A stretch of DNA of 64,000 bases, from contig OV121085.1 of the NCBI GenBank assembly GCA_921293015.1, positions 17,447,731 to 17,511,730 of the forward strand, given 5' to 3'. This DNA comes from Phorcus lineatus. Its lineage: Eukaryota > Mollusca > Gastropoda > Trochida > Trochidae. Under the pieces are notes generated by a model. It was not told the origin of the DNA. It saw only the letters and a program-made list of their open reading frames with translations, and searched no databases. The translations under genes and the position numbers were made by a program. Shown here one piece after another: positions 12,784 through 24,060 of this stretch; the stretch's first letter is position 1; each line of letters begins with the position of its first letter.

Positions 12784-13637
12784 ATGTAAACATTACATGA
12801 ACAAAATAAGTGCCGACTGCATAGCCGAAACTATAATAGTACAGCTACAATACGGCCAAAAACCAATCCAAAGTACTGTAACGCACGGGGGTTCATTTTG
12901 CCCCTACATATATATTCCAAGTTTGAAAATATACACATAATAAACAAACACATAAATAGTACTGTGTTTTAAGACTTGCCAAACACATGGCCACGCCAGA
13001 AAATGCCTACACACATCGCTGAATTAAAGAAACGCAAAGTCGGTAATTTCCCTATTGCAGCAATGGTTAAAATCAAATAGCAATTTCAATTGCTTATTAA
13101 ATACTCTTTCAAAAGTACATTGCACATAAAATCCTATGTAGCAGTTAGATAAAGTTGTCAACTAACCTTTTCAATTGATTTTAGGGGCCGGAGGCGCTTT
13201 AATCCGCCGAAATCGCCGTTTTCTGGGAGCTAACGCAAAGCGCGTCAGAGCCCTCTTCTGTCTATGACGTTGCTATGGCACGCGTCTGTTACGTCACGAC
13301 TTGACCCTTAAAACAATCAAAGGTCACGGCTCCAACTCTGGTGACCCAAATTTAGCTAGAACGCTAACTAGAGGGGTTAGTGATGTGAAAATGGTACCAA
13401 ATGAAAGCTAATTTCACGGCGCATCTTTTTCGACTGCTATGACGGCGGATGTTTGCTCTATTTGGAACGGAAAGGGGCAACAGAAAAGGGTATGACGTGA
13501 AAAGGTTAGTAAACTCCAGCGTTCGTGAACAAGTACTTGGATCAGTGTCAAGCGACTTTTAAAGGCACCATAAGAGACGGAACGAGAAAGGAGAGAAGAG
13601 TAGATGGAGAGATTTCTAACTTTTGATTTGTAACTGA

Positions 13638-13827
13638 TGTGGGCCGGTCTCGGAGGTACTGCAATACCAGGTAAACCCGTGATGAGGGCGGAGCAAGCCC
13701 CATGATACCTCATTCCGTTCTAAAAATCAGTTTGATAATGATGTTTTCTTATAGAAGACGTATCAGATATTAAGCTGATAAGAACAGATACTACACTGGG
13801 ATCTTAGCCAAAAGACCGAGAAGGAAT
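13638..13827 (-). ncRNA. U2 spliceosomal snRNA, copy 2
   Basis: Nearly identical to copy 1, with all U2 landmarks: branch-pairing GTGTAGTATCTG, Sm-like GATTTTTAGA, GGCTTGCTCC and GGTATTGCAGTAC. One difference changes CTCGGCC to CTCGGTC in stem-loop I, which still allows a G-U pair. The 5' flank, including AAACTCGG and GTGCCGGCC motifs, matches copy 1, so both share the same putative promoter region. I could not identify a proximal sequence element with confidence. Confidence 0.88.
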
Positions 13828-14978
13828 ACCATTTTGTGGCCGTGCCGGCCTTTCAGTGCGGTCAAGATGACCAAACTCGGCCGTCATTACATTGCATATA
13901 CATCTACACACTTTCCGCAAATTTCTAAGTCACAAATTTCCCTAAAAACGCCCAAAAGAAACGTCCACAAGCAAGCTCTAACTACTCGCTATCGGGGGTT
14001 TTCAATGTTTTGGAACTTATTCAGTTTCTTCTGCTACACGTCTAAAACATACCCCACATGGCTACATCCTCTCAACATACATTATCAACGTAGGGCAAAC
14101 GTCGGAACTGTCCGAAATACGTATTTGTAAACATTACATGAACAAACTAAGTGCCGACTGCATAGCCGAAACTATAACATTACAGCTACAATTCGGCCAA
14201 AAACCAATCCAAAGTACTGTAACGCACGGGGGTACATTTTGCCCCTACATATGTATTCCAAGTAAGAAAATATACACATATAAAACAAACACATAAGAAA
14301 TACTGTGTTTTAAGACTTGCCAAACACATGGCCACGCCAGAAAATGCCTTCATACATCGCTGAATTAAAGAAACGCAAAGTCGGTAATATCCCTATTGCA
14401 GCAATGGTTAAGATCAAATAGCAATTTTAAACGCTTATCAAATACTCTTTCAAAAGTTAATTGCACATAAAATCTTATGTAGCAGTTAGATAAAATTGTC
14501 AACTAACCTTTTCAACTGTTTTTAGGGGCCGGCAGCGCTTTAATCCGCCGAAATCTCTGTTTTCTGGGAGCTAACGCAAGGCCCGTCAGGGCCCTCTTCT
14601 GTCTATGACGTTGCTATGGCACGCGTCTGTTACGTCACGACTTGACCCTCAAAACAATCAAAGGTCACGGTTCCGAGTCTGGTGACCCAAATTAAGATAG
14701 AAAGCTAACTAGAGGGGTTAGCGATGTGAAAATGGTACCTAATGAAAGCTAATTGCACGGCGCATCTTTTTCGACTGCTATGACGGCGGATTTTTGCTCT
14801 AATTGGAACGGAAAGGGGCAACAGAAAAGGGTATAACGTGGAAAGGTTAGTAAACACCAGCGTTCGTGAACAAGTACTTGGATCAGTGTCAAGCGACTTT
14901 TAAAGGCACCATAAGAGAGGGAACGAGAAAGGAGAGAAGAGTAGATGGAGAGATTTCTAACTTTTGATTTGTAACTGA

Positions 14979-15098
14979 TGTGGGCCGGTCTCGGAGGTAC
15001 TGCAATACCAGGTATACCCGTGATGAGGGCGGAGCAAGCCCCATGATACCTCATTCCGTTCTAAAAATCAGTTTGATAATGATGTTTTCTTACAGAAA
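14979..15098 (-). pseudogene. U2 snRNA, copy 3, 5'-truncated
   Basis: The 3' two thirds match copies 1 and 2, including the Sm-like site, GGCTTGCTCC and GGTATTGCAGTAC. Homology stops at about 15098 within stem IIb, so the 5' region with the branch-pairing sequence and the upstream promoter are absent. This marks the right edge of the array. The 101-codon minus-strand open frame here is the same artefact as in the other copies. Confidence 0.85.
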
Positions 15099-15100
15099 AC

Positions 15101-15899
15101 GCTAACGCATTTCTGAAGCCGTCAAACTAGCAAATTAAGAGGTTTTCGGGGACATTTTAAACTAGTTTTTATATTTGATTAAAATAAAGTCCTATGAACT
15201 TAGTTTCTTCAGCATTTGTTGTCATAAATTAGCTTTGATATTTAGTCTTAGTGATAACTCTGACGTTTGAGGAAAAATGAGTACTTGGAAGCATTCTGAA
15301 CCGATCTGAAATAGTTTATAATTAAGTAGAACATTCAACAAATCTACACATCAATCTTGCTTTCCACCTATCCAATCAAGACACGAAGTTACTGGATACC
15401 AATGAATGTTCATTGAGATCACAAATTATCATGCTGACTAGCTCATCTTGTTTTACAGTTTCAATTTATGGTTATGGTTTTTGACAAAAGCAAAGCATGG
15501 CAGACAACTAGTAAAATAGAATTCGTGGCTTTTATTATATGTTTAACAATTAGAAAGTTTTGAGACTTTGATATGAATTGAATCAACTTGAGTAAACTTT
15601 TTCTCGTTTTCTCGTTTTTCCAAATAATACTCTGTCCATAATTCTATGCTAACAGAGTGAAAAGCTATTTCGAGATGTGTCGAGACGAGGTTAAAGTTTT
15701 CCTTTAAATGTTTGTAGTGAACAAGAACTTATCATGCAGACAGTCTCGTCTTACCTAACAAGTCAATGTCTACTGCTTCTGATTTGACCATTGCGTGGGA
15801 AACAACAATTAAATTGGAGTTAAGACTATTATCTATCCTTGGTAGGTTTTCAGAAATCTGTATAAATATCGCCCAGTGTAAATAGTCGTTTGAGAAAAA
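15101..15899. other. Non-coding stretch
   Basis: Unique A+T-rich sequence to the right of the array edge. No gene or repeat was recognised. Confidence 0.5.
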
Positions 15900-16030
15900 T
15901 CATTTCAAATCTTTTCTTCACGCAACCCTGTCTACAACCTCATGCATAAAGAGTAGAGATTTACCAGATACAGAACCAGTGTCTAGCGAATACCCGCACA
16001 TCAAGTGCAGACGGTTGTTATCTCTAGCAT
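15900..16030. repeat. Block B, short third copy
   Basis: It shares ACGCAACCCTG, ACCTCATGCATAxAGAGT, GTGTCTAG and GCAGAC in order with 22050-22260 and 29820-29990. In the other two copies block B lies left of the candidate minus-strand last exons (block H), as a 3' flank would. Confidence 0.4.
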
Positions 16031-16369
16031 TATGTTTATTGGTTTGGAACTGTTTTTGCAAGAGGAGTTTCAAGTATCTCTTCATTGATCGAGAAATATT
16101 TTAAACGACTAAGTAAAATTGGGTATTTGGTTAAATTCAATTATTGCTTTGTAATAAAAAAAACAACAACCCACAACTACTAGGAAGAAACAGACTTTTA
16201 GACAAAAGCCTGAAATATGCGAAACATTTAAGTTCTCTTGCCTTAAATCAACAGTCTCACAACGAACATTTTATGCGCAGTGGTAGGCTTATTTTATCTA
16301 TCTTAACCTATATATGAGTAGAATTGGTTCGCTTAGTCCATCGATAGTTCATATTCTATTGATCTTAAA

Positions 16370-16431
16370 TTATATTATATTATATTATATTATATTATAT
16401 TATATTATATTATATCATTATATTATATATA
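16370..16431. repeat. 5-bp microsatellite (TATAT)n
   Basis: A clean 5-bp TATAT run to about 16415, then degenerate to 16431. It explains the Ile/Leu/Tyr-rich open frame at 16314-16541. Confidence 0.95.
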
Positions 16432-16744
16432 ATTGTTTGGTTAATAGTTTAATTGTGGTGGTATTGAAATTCTTATCTCAACCTTTGACAACATTGGTGA
16501 TTGATGAAATACGCTGTTTTATTGCTGTAATTGTTCTTTAGTTCCATGTGTTTCAACTTACTCTTTAATGCATATAGGAATATCGAGTGAAAACAAATTA
16601 CCATATTTTAGCAAGCTATTTAGACTTAGAGACCTATTATCAATATATCGTCTATTATGATGTATTTGCGTTTGTTGTTAAACAAAGCTAGCATAACATT
16701 TTTTGTGTTTCTGTATTATTATATCTTCCCAAAGATTCTAAATA

Positions 16745-17212
16745 CGTATGTCCTCTAGTGTTAATCAATGCCGACAGATAAGAAAGAATATGTACGATAA
16801 TCAGTATGTAGACAGAATGATGGCGTCAACCAATCACATGTATTGTGTTTGAAGGGCCAGCATTTAGTATGCAAGTCAAGAGTCTTAACTTTAATTCGAA
16901 GATTGGAAAAAGGATATTTTTACGTAGCAACGTTTTTTTACTTGTTCTTGTTCAAAATCATTTTAATAACTTGCATTTGCCTGAAATTAATTCAGGAATA
17001 CTTACTCTAATTGGTTTCTTTCTTTAGAAGTAAAAAAACTTTCCCGAATAAACTTGATGTATGTTCCCTGATGTTCAATGAATACAGAGTAGAAACAAGG
17101 GACGAGTTAACAACTGTTTGCTAGACAGAACTCTGGCGCCTGCCAATTACAATGATTTGTGTTTGAACCGACAGTATCGCTTGTATGTCAGAGATGAAGA
17201 TGTAAATTTTAA
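16745..17212. repeat. Block C, two adjacent diverged copies
   Basis: Segments 16745-16895 and 17055-17212 each carry GACAGAAxxxTGGCG, CAATxACAxG and GTGTTTGAA followed by GCAAGTCAGAG-type sequence. A third copy lies at 21119-21272. No frame is conserved. Confidence 0.45.
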
Positions 17213-17884
17213 AATAGTTTTCTCATATCCAGATGCTCAACATTGTAAGTTTCGTAAACTTTAAGAATCTATAAATGTTAACTCATAATAATCAACATTA
17301 GTCAATAATATTTCTGTTTGATTCAAGAACTGAGACTTATGTCACACTTGTACCAGATATGATGTTGGGAGAAATTACCTAAGTTTTGGCAGATAACGCT
17401 TCTGAATCCAACAGTGAACAGTGACAGATTTTCAATAACAAACTGCAGAATAGAGTAAGTGACAGTCCTGTTATCATCGATGTCTTCAACTTGCAGCCCA
17501 TTACCTTGTGTTCCAAATGGGAGAGAAACGATCAGGATATTCTGTGTTGGACTATCGCATAACGCTCGCAGACATTTCAACTAGTGAATGGTTATTGTGT
17601 GAAGGTTTATGACTTAGACATGAATCAATCAATCTCATAACCGTCAAATTTCCTAATCGTGGTAAATTGGTTCATTTTTTAAAATTGACATCTTTTTGTG
17701 TATTTAATGTAATGATTTAAGTTAACTATCAATGTATCATTTTATTGAAAAAAATTTAAAACTATTTGGTGTCGTTAAAACAAATATATGGATGACAAAT
17801 TTTCTCTTACAATACCAAATTGACAATCTTACACAAACTTTAATTGGTATTCTCTTGTATTTCGTTACACAAGTGTTGCTCGGA
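17213..17884. other. Non-coding stretch; unconfirmed 85-codon open frame
   Basis: The minus strand is open at 17323-17580 and holds a TTCTGCAG acceptor-like site and a GTAATT donor-like site. Without a second copy or motif it cannot be called an exon. The rest shows nothing. Confidence 0.3.
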
Positions 17885-18005
17885 TAAGTCCAACCAATGA
17901 AAGTTTTCCAATATCAATTCACATGTCTTGCTATCGATTCAGGAAATTGCTTCCATGTTACATGGAACTCAATCAAGGATGAATGAAGATGAAGAAAATA
18001 AAATC
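17885..18005. repeat. Block P, third copy
   Basis: AAGTCCAACCAATGA, CCAATATCAATTCACATG and AGGAAATTGCTTCCATGT follow in the same order as at 3165 and 10107. It lies about 1.0 kb before candidate exon E2, as copy 1 lies about 2 kb before E1. Confidence 0.45.
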
Positions 18006-18984
18006 CTGAATAGCAAAATACAATGGTATCTTCTTTCTATGGACACTCTAGACATTGAGGTGAGGTCGTGTAAGATGTAACTACTTGGTTAAAAACCATA
18101 TCAGTATTTCCACAGAATAAAGAAGTTGAATGTACATATAATCCCCAATAGATTATTCTTACTACGATGATATCATGAATAACAAAATATATAAAAAGAA
18201 GGTTTACAGTACATCATGGGGAAAACTTGCTTTTTTCAAGCACTTGTTTTTAAAGTACAATAATGGATGCCTATCACAGACTATTTTTACTTTTCTTCAA
18301 ATGTATACAATCATGTCAATACGCCTTTAACTTTATGGTTTAAAAATGGTTATTTAGAACGTATCATGTATGATAGGAGGTCATAGTGAATAAAATTATA
18401 CCACATGATATGACTTCAAAGGCTACTACTGTTCAAGAAATTACTGTGATATCAATTAATATTTAATCTATTTTGCCGATTAACACACCAAGCTCTCATT
18501 TTCAACATTTACATTTCCGTTAAACTTTAGAGAATTACGATTCTAGAAAACCGAATTTTTATTTAAGCTTAAAAGGATTTTGTAACCTTAAATATCAATT
18601 TCATAACTTAATGGTACGTCGTTAATTTAAAAACATTATAAGATTTTTTTGTTTTAATGTAAAAGAAATTAAAACTTGCCTATGAAATTATTTTTGACAC
18701 TCTTTTGTAGTGGAGTGTCAAGTTATGAACATGTATGTACGCTTATGCTAACTATTAATTATTTCTTAATCAGAAATATAAAAATCGGAAAAAAGTACTT
18801 CTTTAAAGAATGTGTGACTTCTTATAATTTTGAAATTTCTCATCTTCAAAAATATCTTAACGTAAGTAGAAATTTCAGAATATTGTGTCAAAAATAACGT
18901 AGTTCATACCTAAAATGATATTAATGGTAGTCATAACACTGGCACCAGTTTGGACAGCCTGGGGAACTACAACCATGGCTCATG
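18006..18984. other. Non-coding stretch
   Basis: Nothing recognised. The 73-codon open frame at 18676-18897 has no support. Confidence 0.5.
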
Positions 18985-19018
18985 TTATTTTATTGATCTG
19001 TGTACATGATCATGGCAG

Positions 19019-19131
19019 ATATAATTGAAGAGCATGGTTACAGGGCACTTTCTTCGATAATCAATCTTAACGAGGCACAATCACAGCTATATCACGCTCT
19101 CATAACACTGGAGTTCATAAGTGTCAATTAG
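19019..19131 (+). CDS. Candidate last exon E2, protein unknown
   Basis: The partner of E1 near 5.2 kb. A possible acceptor GGCAG ends at 19018, and the open frame ends at TAG 19129-19131. It reads DIIEEHGYRALSSIINLN and then QSQLYHALITLEF. A frame from an upstream ATG at 19012 gives a stand-alone 39-codon reading. The match is gap-free in the coding part and indel-rich after the stop. Function unknown. Confidence 0.3.
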
Positions 19132-19692
19132 GTTAAATAGCATGTTCTCATGAATAATATCCGGGTCAAATTATAACCCCAGGACACGATAGCGCAACCC
19201 TTTCGAATTCAGGTTTGTGTGGATATTGTATTACAATCAAAACTCTGTTTTCACGTAAAAAAAATCTTTTCATCTCTTTTTATTGTGTATAGATGAAAAT
19301 AAGATTCATTAAAATGGACATCAATGGAAATCGATTTTTCTTAGCTTTGTTGATTGAATATTTCAGGACAGTCTTAAACAATAATTTGACGTATTCATCA
19401 ACTGTACCACAACTTTGATTATCATTAAAATACAACGAAAAGACAAGTTTTGTAATTATTATTAAGTCAATGATTATCTTGGTTTCTGGTTTCCATCTGA
19501 GTAAGCGTATTCCAATTCTTGCTTTCTAAATGAAATCTTAATATACACTAATCCTCAAATGAACATTGCCAACATAACCGCACGTTAAAAGAGAACGAGA
19601 TAATCGTGGATTGAAATTCGGTCCCTACTTTACTCTTCACAGTTCTTTATGCATACAAGATTTTTCTTTGGTAACCTAACCTATGAATAGGC
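19132..19692. other. Non-coding stretch
   Basis: The first 80 bp still resemble the 3' flank of E1. After that nothing was recognised. Confidence 0.45.
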
Positions 19693-19938
19693 ATTGTCTT
19701 AAAAACATCTGTGTACAGAAAACCTACACACACTGATCAGTACATCAACTTCGTATCCAATCATCACCCCCAAATAAAACGAGCCATAGTATCAACCCTG
19801 ACTAGACGTGCCAAGACTATCTGTGACCCAACAAAACTACAAGATGGGTTACATCACCTCAAAAGAACTTTCATCACCCTCAACGGTTATCCCAAACATG
19901 TCAATTTCCATATGTTGTGCAAGAATACAAATACGTGA
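19693..19938 (+). pseudogene. Penelope-like element reverse transcriptase fragment
   Basis: The translation starts SVYRKPTHTDQYINF, followed by SNHHPQIKRAIVSTLTRRA and NGYP. From recall, the YRKPTHTDxYLxFxSxHPxxHK motif and the downstream TLxxRAxxIC pattern are characteristic of Penelope-like retrotransposon reverse transcriptases. Only about 75 codons survive; no catalytic core or GIY-YIG endonuclease is seen nearby. A 5'- and 3'-truncated relic. Confidence 0.75.
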
Positions 19939-20251
19939 TAGTATAAATGCATGAATACAAATGCAAAACTAACTTATATACACTTAGAACTATGATAAAA
20001 CCCTTTACTCTATCTTATGATATTGATGCTACAAATGTTAACATTAAATAGTTTTTGAGATCATTCTATAAATTTGACTCTGCCCAGCTGTTCAAAACAT
20101 TTGAATGATTTCATCACGCTATTTCCATACTTTGTTTCCAGTGCAATCGATACCGTACGTTAATTCATTTTAAAAATTATTTAATTGAACCAACCCCATA
20201 CACTAAATTTACAGAATTATAATGATTGTACAACATTTTTTTCAATTGAGA

Positions 20252-20335
20252 TTAACAAGAATCGCCGAAGGATAAAAGCTCTATGCTAAATGCAGACAGT
20301 AACTGCCTCTGTCTAGTCTTAAGAGACTCATCGTG
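20252..20335 (-). CDS. Candidate last exon H1, protein unknown
   Basis: On the minus strand, after a CTACAG acceptor-like site, the segment reads HDESLKTRQRQLLSAFSIEL and ends LSFGDSC then TAA. It is alignable with 22658-22747 and 30426-30503, which also end within a few codons of an SF motif. The long 195-codon open frame covering it (20252-20839) is a chance join of this segment with an adjoining SINE. Function unrecognised. Confidence 0.3.
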   Translation of the reverse strand, partial: HDESLKTRQRQLLSAFSIELLSFGDSC

Positions 20336-20611
20336 TCCTGTAGGAACTATCAACATACACAAGATGAATTGGTGTTGGGGAAACTTGCTCGCTTTCATTA
20401 AAATCCATGTAAGTAATAAGTTGTTAAAATAGAGGTCCTGAAAATTAAGGTCCTGGTTTTCAGGGAATACAAGACCGTCATGTCGTAATTGAACCACTTC
20501 ATCACAATGGGTTGATTGCTCCCTTGATGTCTGGTCCTGGTACATAATGGCAACTAGATGAATAATGCAATTTTGAGAAACTTGTGGACGATTCAATATA
20601 GAATATTGAAT

Positions 20612-20872
20612 ATTGATATGCACATTGATGACAAGCTTCCAAAATAGAGTAATCAGATCAGGAAGAAATGAATCGAAAGAATTAGGGGAAAGATCGAAAG
20701 AAAGGCTTAGTGAGAGATAGACAGCAGGTAAAAGAACGACTAAAATGTGGTCAGGCTTATACCTGTTCAGCTTGATTGCCTCTACCAGGAGCATGTAAGC
20801 TCCGGCTGGCATAGCCCTCTGGGTCTTTGAAGCACGCAAACCATCATGCCGGTATAAGCTATTGAGACAAAG
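20612..20872 (-). repeat. SINE (family S1), minus strand, 3'-truncated
   Basis: The minus strand matches the SINE at 24787: head CTCAATAGCTTATACCGGCA, then GCGTGCTTC, AGCTTACATGCTCCTGGTAG and CTATCTCTCACTAAGCC. The (CTCA)n tail is missing. Confidence 0.7.
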
Positions 20873-21118
20873 GTTGGTAATATATATATTGAAAATATAT
20901 AAAACTTATTAGGAATATAACATTAACTGTCGTTGATGATTTGCCGTAAAAATTCAAACTTATATTCAACATCCAAATATCTACAGCATTGATCATTAAA
21001 TAAACTAACATAAGCTGTGTAAATAATAATAACTTTGCCTTATTTACCATATATTCAATTTATATTCTTTAAAATAAGTTTTTCGTGCAAATCAGAGTTA
21101 GCCAAATGCTAGATTTTG

Positions 21119-21272
21119 TCTATTTGACGATGTTCGTCGATTTGAATGCATACAGACTAGAAACCACGAACGGGTAATCGTTTGCTCGACAGAACACTGG
21201 CGTCTACCAATTACAATGACTAGTGTTTGAACAGCTAGCATTGCGTGCAAGTCAGAGATGAAATTATAGACT
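21119..21272. repeat. Block C, third copy
   Basis: It shares GACAGAACxCTGGCG, CCAATTACAATGA and GTGTTTGAAC with 17055-17212. A MITE is inserted about 40 bp to its right. Confidence 0.5.
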
Positions 21273-21313
21273 GCTTGTTTTGATAAAGCAATATCTGTAC
21301 TTCAGTGTAAGAA

Positions 21314-21635
21314 CATCCTGCTTCACCAGCATAATTGAATCCGCAGATCGAGCTGCTTCCATATACCCTGATATCCTTTGAGCCAAAAGCCTCGTATCGC
21401 TAGCTATTTAACCTGCCAATGAGACGACTCGCATCGAGCAACAGCGGCATAACCCGGATGGAAAATTCAAAAGAGTAGCTTCAAGCTCCCTGGATAACAT
21501 TTCATTGGCTGAAACAACAACAGGTGAGTACAGCCACGAACATAAAGCCGCGCCAGTCGTACGAGGGCTCGAAGGAGATCAGGGTATATGGAAGGACCTC
21601 CACCAGCGGATTCAATTACGCTGATGAAGCAGGAT
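21314..21635 (+). mobile_element. MITE copy 2
   Basis: CATCCTGCTTCACCAGCATA at the left and ACGCTGATGAAGCAGGAT at the right form the terminal inverted repeat. The interior (GCCAATGAGACGACTCGCAT, CAACAGCGGC) matches the copy at 9053 in the same orientation. No clear target duplication. Confidence 0.85.
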
Positions 21636-22049
21636 TTGACTAATTTAACATCTTCAATTTGTTTCTAGCTAAAATGAATTTGTTTTCTGTATCCGTCATA
21701 TGAAGCTCGATTTGACGTTTAATGTTATTTATAACCATAAAATATGAAATGAATAAGCACTTCCCTTGTGTTCTTTAACTACATTTAAATAAGATTAGGG
21801 AGCAGGCTTAAACTCCACTCTTCAGAACCACATATCAGACATCCTTTCCTTTTGTTCCAACTGTACAAAGCAGGCGGAGAGTACATAGTTGTAACAGTAT
21901 TCGATTTAGCTGAAAGAAATCATCCTTCAGACACACTCGTCTTCCCTGAAAATGTTTATGTTTTGTAGCGCAAACAATTTTTCACTGCCATTGCTCAGGA
22001 GACAAACTTGTTCTAATATCACTCATGACGTTCATTTATGTTACAGATT
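21636..22049. other. Non-coding stretch
   Basis: Nothing recognised; part of a 102-codon open frame (21952-22260) overlaps block B and is not supported. Confidence 0.45.
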
Positions 22050-22260
22050 TGCGGGTTTTTTTCAAAGAAAGAATGAATGTGTCCATCTAAATAGACTTTT
22101 CGTGACCACACTATTTCATTTGTTTCATCACGCTACTCTGAACCCCTCCCCATGCATACTGAGTGGAGGAACTCATTTGCATTGCAGCAACATGTGTCTA
22201 GAGAATCCAAGCACTTTCAGTTCAGACAGGTCGCCATCATTTCACTGTGTGACTTTTTAG
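22050..22260. repeat. Block B, copy 1
   Basis: Matches 29820-29990: CGTGACCACACTATTTCATT, CCCCATGCATACTGAGTG, GTGTCTAG and CAGACAGGTCGCCAT. Indels between the copies disrupt any shared frame, so it looks non-coding. It lies about 0.4 kb left of H2, as the 29820 copy lies left of H3. Confidence 0.5.
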
Positions 22261-22657
22261 AAAATGTACAAGATTGTAATGTTTTTATAGAATTTAGGAG
22301 CAACGTTTGTGCGCCTACTGAACATACAGTAACATAACTATCCAGTTCAACTTGTTAAAGAATTTTTTTTATCAAAATGATTAATTTCAACTTGTAATTC
22401 ATGCTGCTGTTATTGTAAGACTACTGGTAATGATAGAAAAAACTAAAATTCTTTTTGAAATCAGACAGAGAGGGCGAATAAAAAAGTTAACTTGATGTAG
22501 TCAATCGTTCAACCCTTAATGCGAGCATTGTCACTGTCATGTTTCCCTGATCATTATTTTAAAGCTTATGTTTACGCCAAAGTACCATCAGCTTTTAATC
22601 ACCAACATAATAGTAATGTTTAAAGGCGAAGAAGTAAAGTTTTTCGGCCAAAATGAC

Positions 22658-22747
22658 TTAGAAGGAAGTCCCAAAGGATAAAGGGCTTACGCTCAATTTT
22701 GACAGAGCATTATTCTGTCTGGTTTTATTCTCCAGGGAGTCATCGTG
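22658..22747 (-). CDS. Candidate last exon H2, protein unknown
   Basis: The minus strand reads HDDSLENKTRQNNALSKL, then SVSPLSFGTSF and TAA. Against H3 over 25 codons eight codons differ: five synonymously (two of them Leu CTG/TTG first-position changes) and three non-synonymously. That pattern suggests selection on protein sequence. The 5' boundary is uncertain: a TAG acceptor-like dinucleotide lies just upstream and an in-frame stop farther up. The shared GTTAAGTAACTT sequence upstream shows that similarity extends beyond the putative exon. Confidence 0.33.
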   Translation of the reverse strand, partial: HDDSLENKTRQNNALSKLSVSPLSFGTSF

Positions 22748-22869
22748 TGCTCTATCAAATATTCATGTTGGGAATTGAGACGCTTGCTCGTTTTCCATTA
22801 ACTGGGTCGTGAAAGTTTGGTCCAGACATAGTATCTATTTGATAAGTTACTTAACACTTTAATTTAACG

Positions 22870-23690
22870 ATTTTATTAATTTTTTTTCTATAGTAGCGAT
22901 TCAAATGTCATATTACGATGAATAAAAGTTATTTTATCTGAAAATTAAGTAAATGAAGTTTATGTGGAAAAGAGAAACAATATAAATATTCAGTTTTTAT
23001 GGCATTCGTAAAGGCATGTAATATCAACATAGTTTCAACTTGTTTATAATATTTATCTATCCAACTATTCCGTTTGTTAGAAGAAAACGGAAAATGTTCT
23101 ATAAGAATACACGAATGATATTTGAAAACTGTAACCCCTTGTAATTGACTGCCAACTGATTTTAGGAATGGATGCATTTATTTTTATGTGTATAACTTAG
23201 TCAACAAGGAACAAGTTTCATCACTTTTTTCAAAATATTAATCATCCTTGTAAGAAAGATTGAACGTGTACCATAGGCTCTATTAAAAAAACCTCTTCCA
23301 AAGCTGTAAATCTCCCTGATCCTAAGTTAAAGCTTCTGGTAACACTAGTACTACCTTATCTTAAACTATTTTCTGTCAAATTATTTCTTAATGAATAGAC
23401 CTTTTAGTTAGGTTTATCAGATACTTGTAAGATATTACTATTATTATTTCCTACTGTTTTTTCTTTTAGATTTTTTTTTGTTTAAACAAAGGCAAATCTC
23501 CACATTGGAGTTAAGAACTTTTTCAATTCACAACTGTACAACCATAGGCTATTCTTAACACTTCATAGCATAGTCAGTTCAAATATACATGCATGACCCC
23601 TGAACGAAATAACCAGATTTACGTGATGGTACTTTGGATTTTTTAGTTTATTTTAGAGAAACAACTTTTTAAAATTACATAGCATCTTTA
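22870..23690. other. Non-coding stretch
   Basis: The minus strand is open for 82 codons at 22929-23177, with no motif or second copy. Otherwise nothing recognised. Confidence 0.4.
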
Positions 23691-23696
23691 ATCTTT

Positions 23697-24060
23697 TCCC
23701 ATTCCACCAGGCTATTTCAAACTGACAATGTTAGTGATGTATCTATTTTACATATACATATGCACCTAGTGCCTGTATGAAGTAATTGAAACTTTTAACC
23801 TTTGGGTTCTCACTTCATGTATGTCCATGTTGCATTGACATATTAGACATTCGTTGAAAGTATCATAGTGCATATCAAGAGGAGAAATCTATTTTAAAAA
23901 TAAGAAGCCATACATCATGGCAATGTACACCGTCCATCTCAATTTTGTCCGATGTTCTTGACGTCCTTGCACTTACACTTGAAATGTTATCAAGTGCTGA
24001 CTAGTGCCAAATATTTCAAACATTATATCGTTCATATGTGACTTTTTTTCACCGTTTAAC
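23697..24060. repeat. Block G, copy 1
   Basis: Related to 30870-31190 and 31380-31700: ATGCACCTAGTGC, GGGTTCTCACTTCATGT, AGACATTCGTT, CAATGTACACCGTCCATCTC and GTGCTGACTAGTGCCA lie in order. On the minus strand GAGATGGACGGTGTACATTG is the most conserved core. Between copies 1 and 3 its first four differences fall on one codon position, but copy 2 shows no such bias, so coding status is undecided. Confidence 0.5.

Larger units (their letters stand above)
10295..15100 (-). repeat. U2 snRNA tandem array
   Basis: Repeat units begin with an ACATTACATGAAC-like motif at about 10541, 12791 and 14129. Each contains a conserved spacer (AACGCAAAGTCGGTAAT, CTAACTAGAGGGGTTAG, GACGTTGCTATGGCACGCG) and a minus-strand U2 gene. 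The second unit is about 1.34 kb; the first is about 2.25 kb because of an inserted segment; the third ends inside its U2 sequence. A partial unit without a gene lies at 10295-10530. The copies are very similar, as expected for recent amplification or homogenisation. Confidence 0.85.

Noticed and set aside
11096-15054. Three similar 99-101 codon minus-strand open frames as a protein family
   Set aside because: They are readings through the U2 snRNA 3' half and its conserved flank; the similarity is explained by the RNA gene array.
20252-20839. 195-codon minus-strand open frame as a single protein
   Set aside because: Its first part is SINE sequence shared with 24787-25079; only the last 27 codons have related copies.
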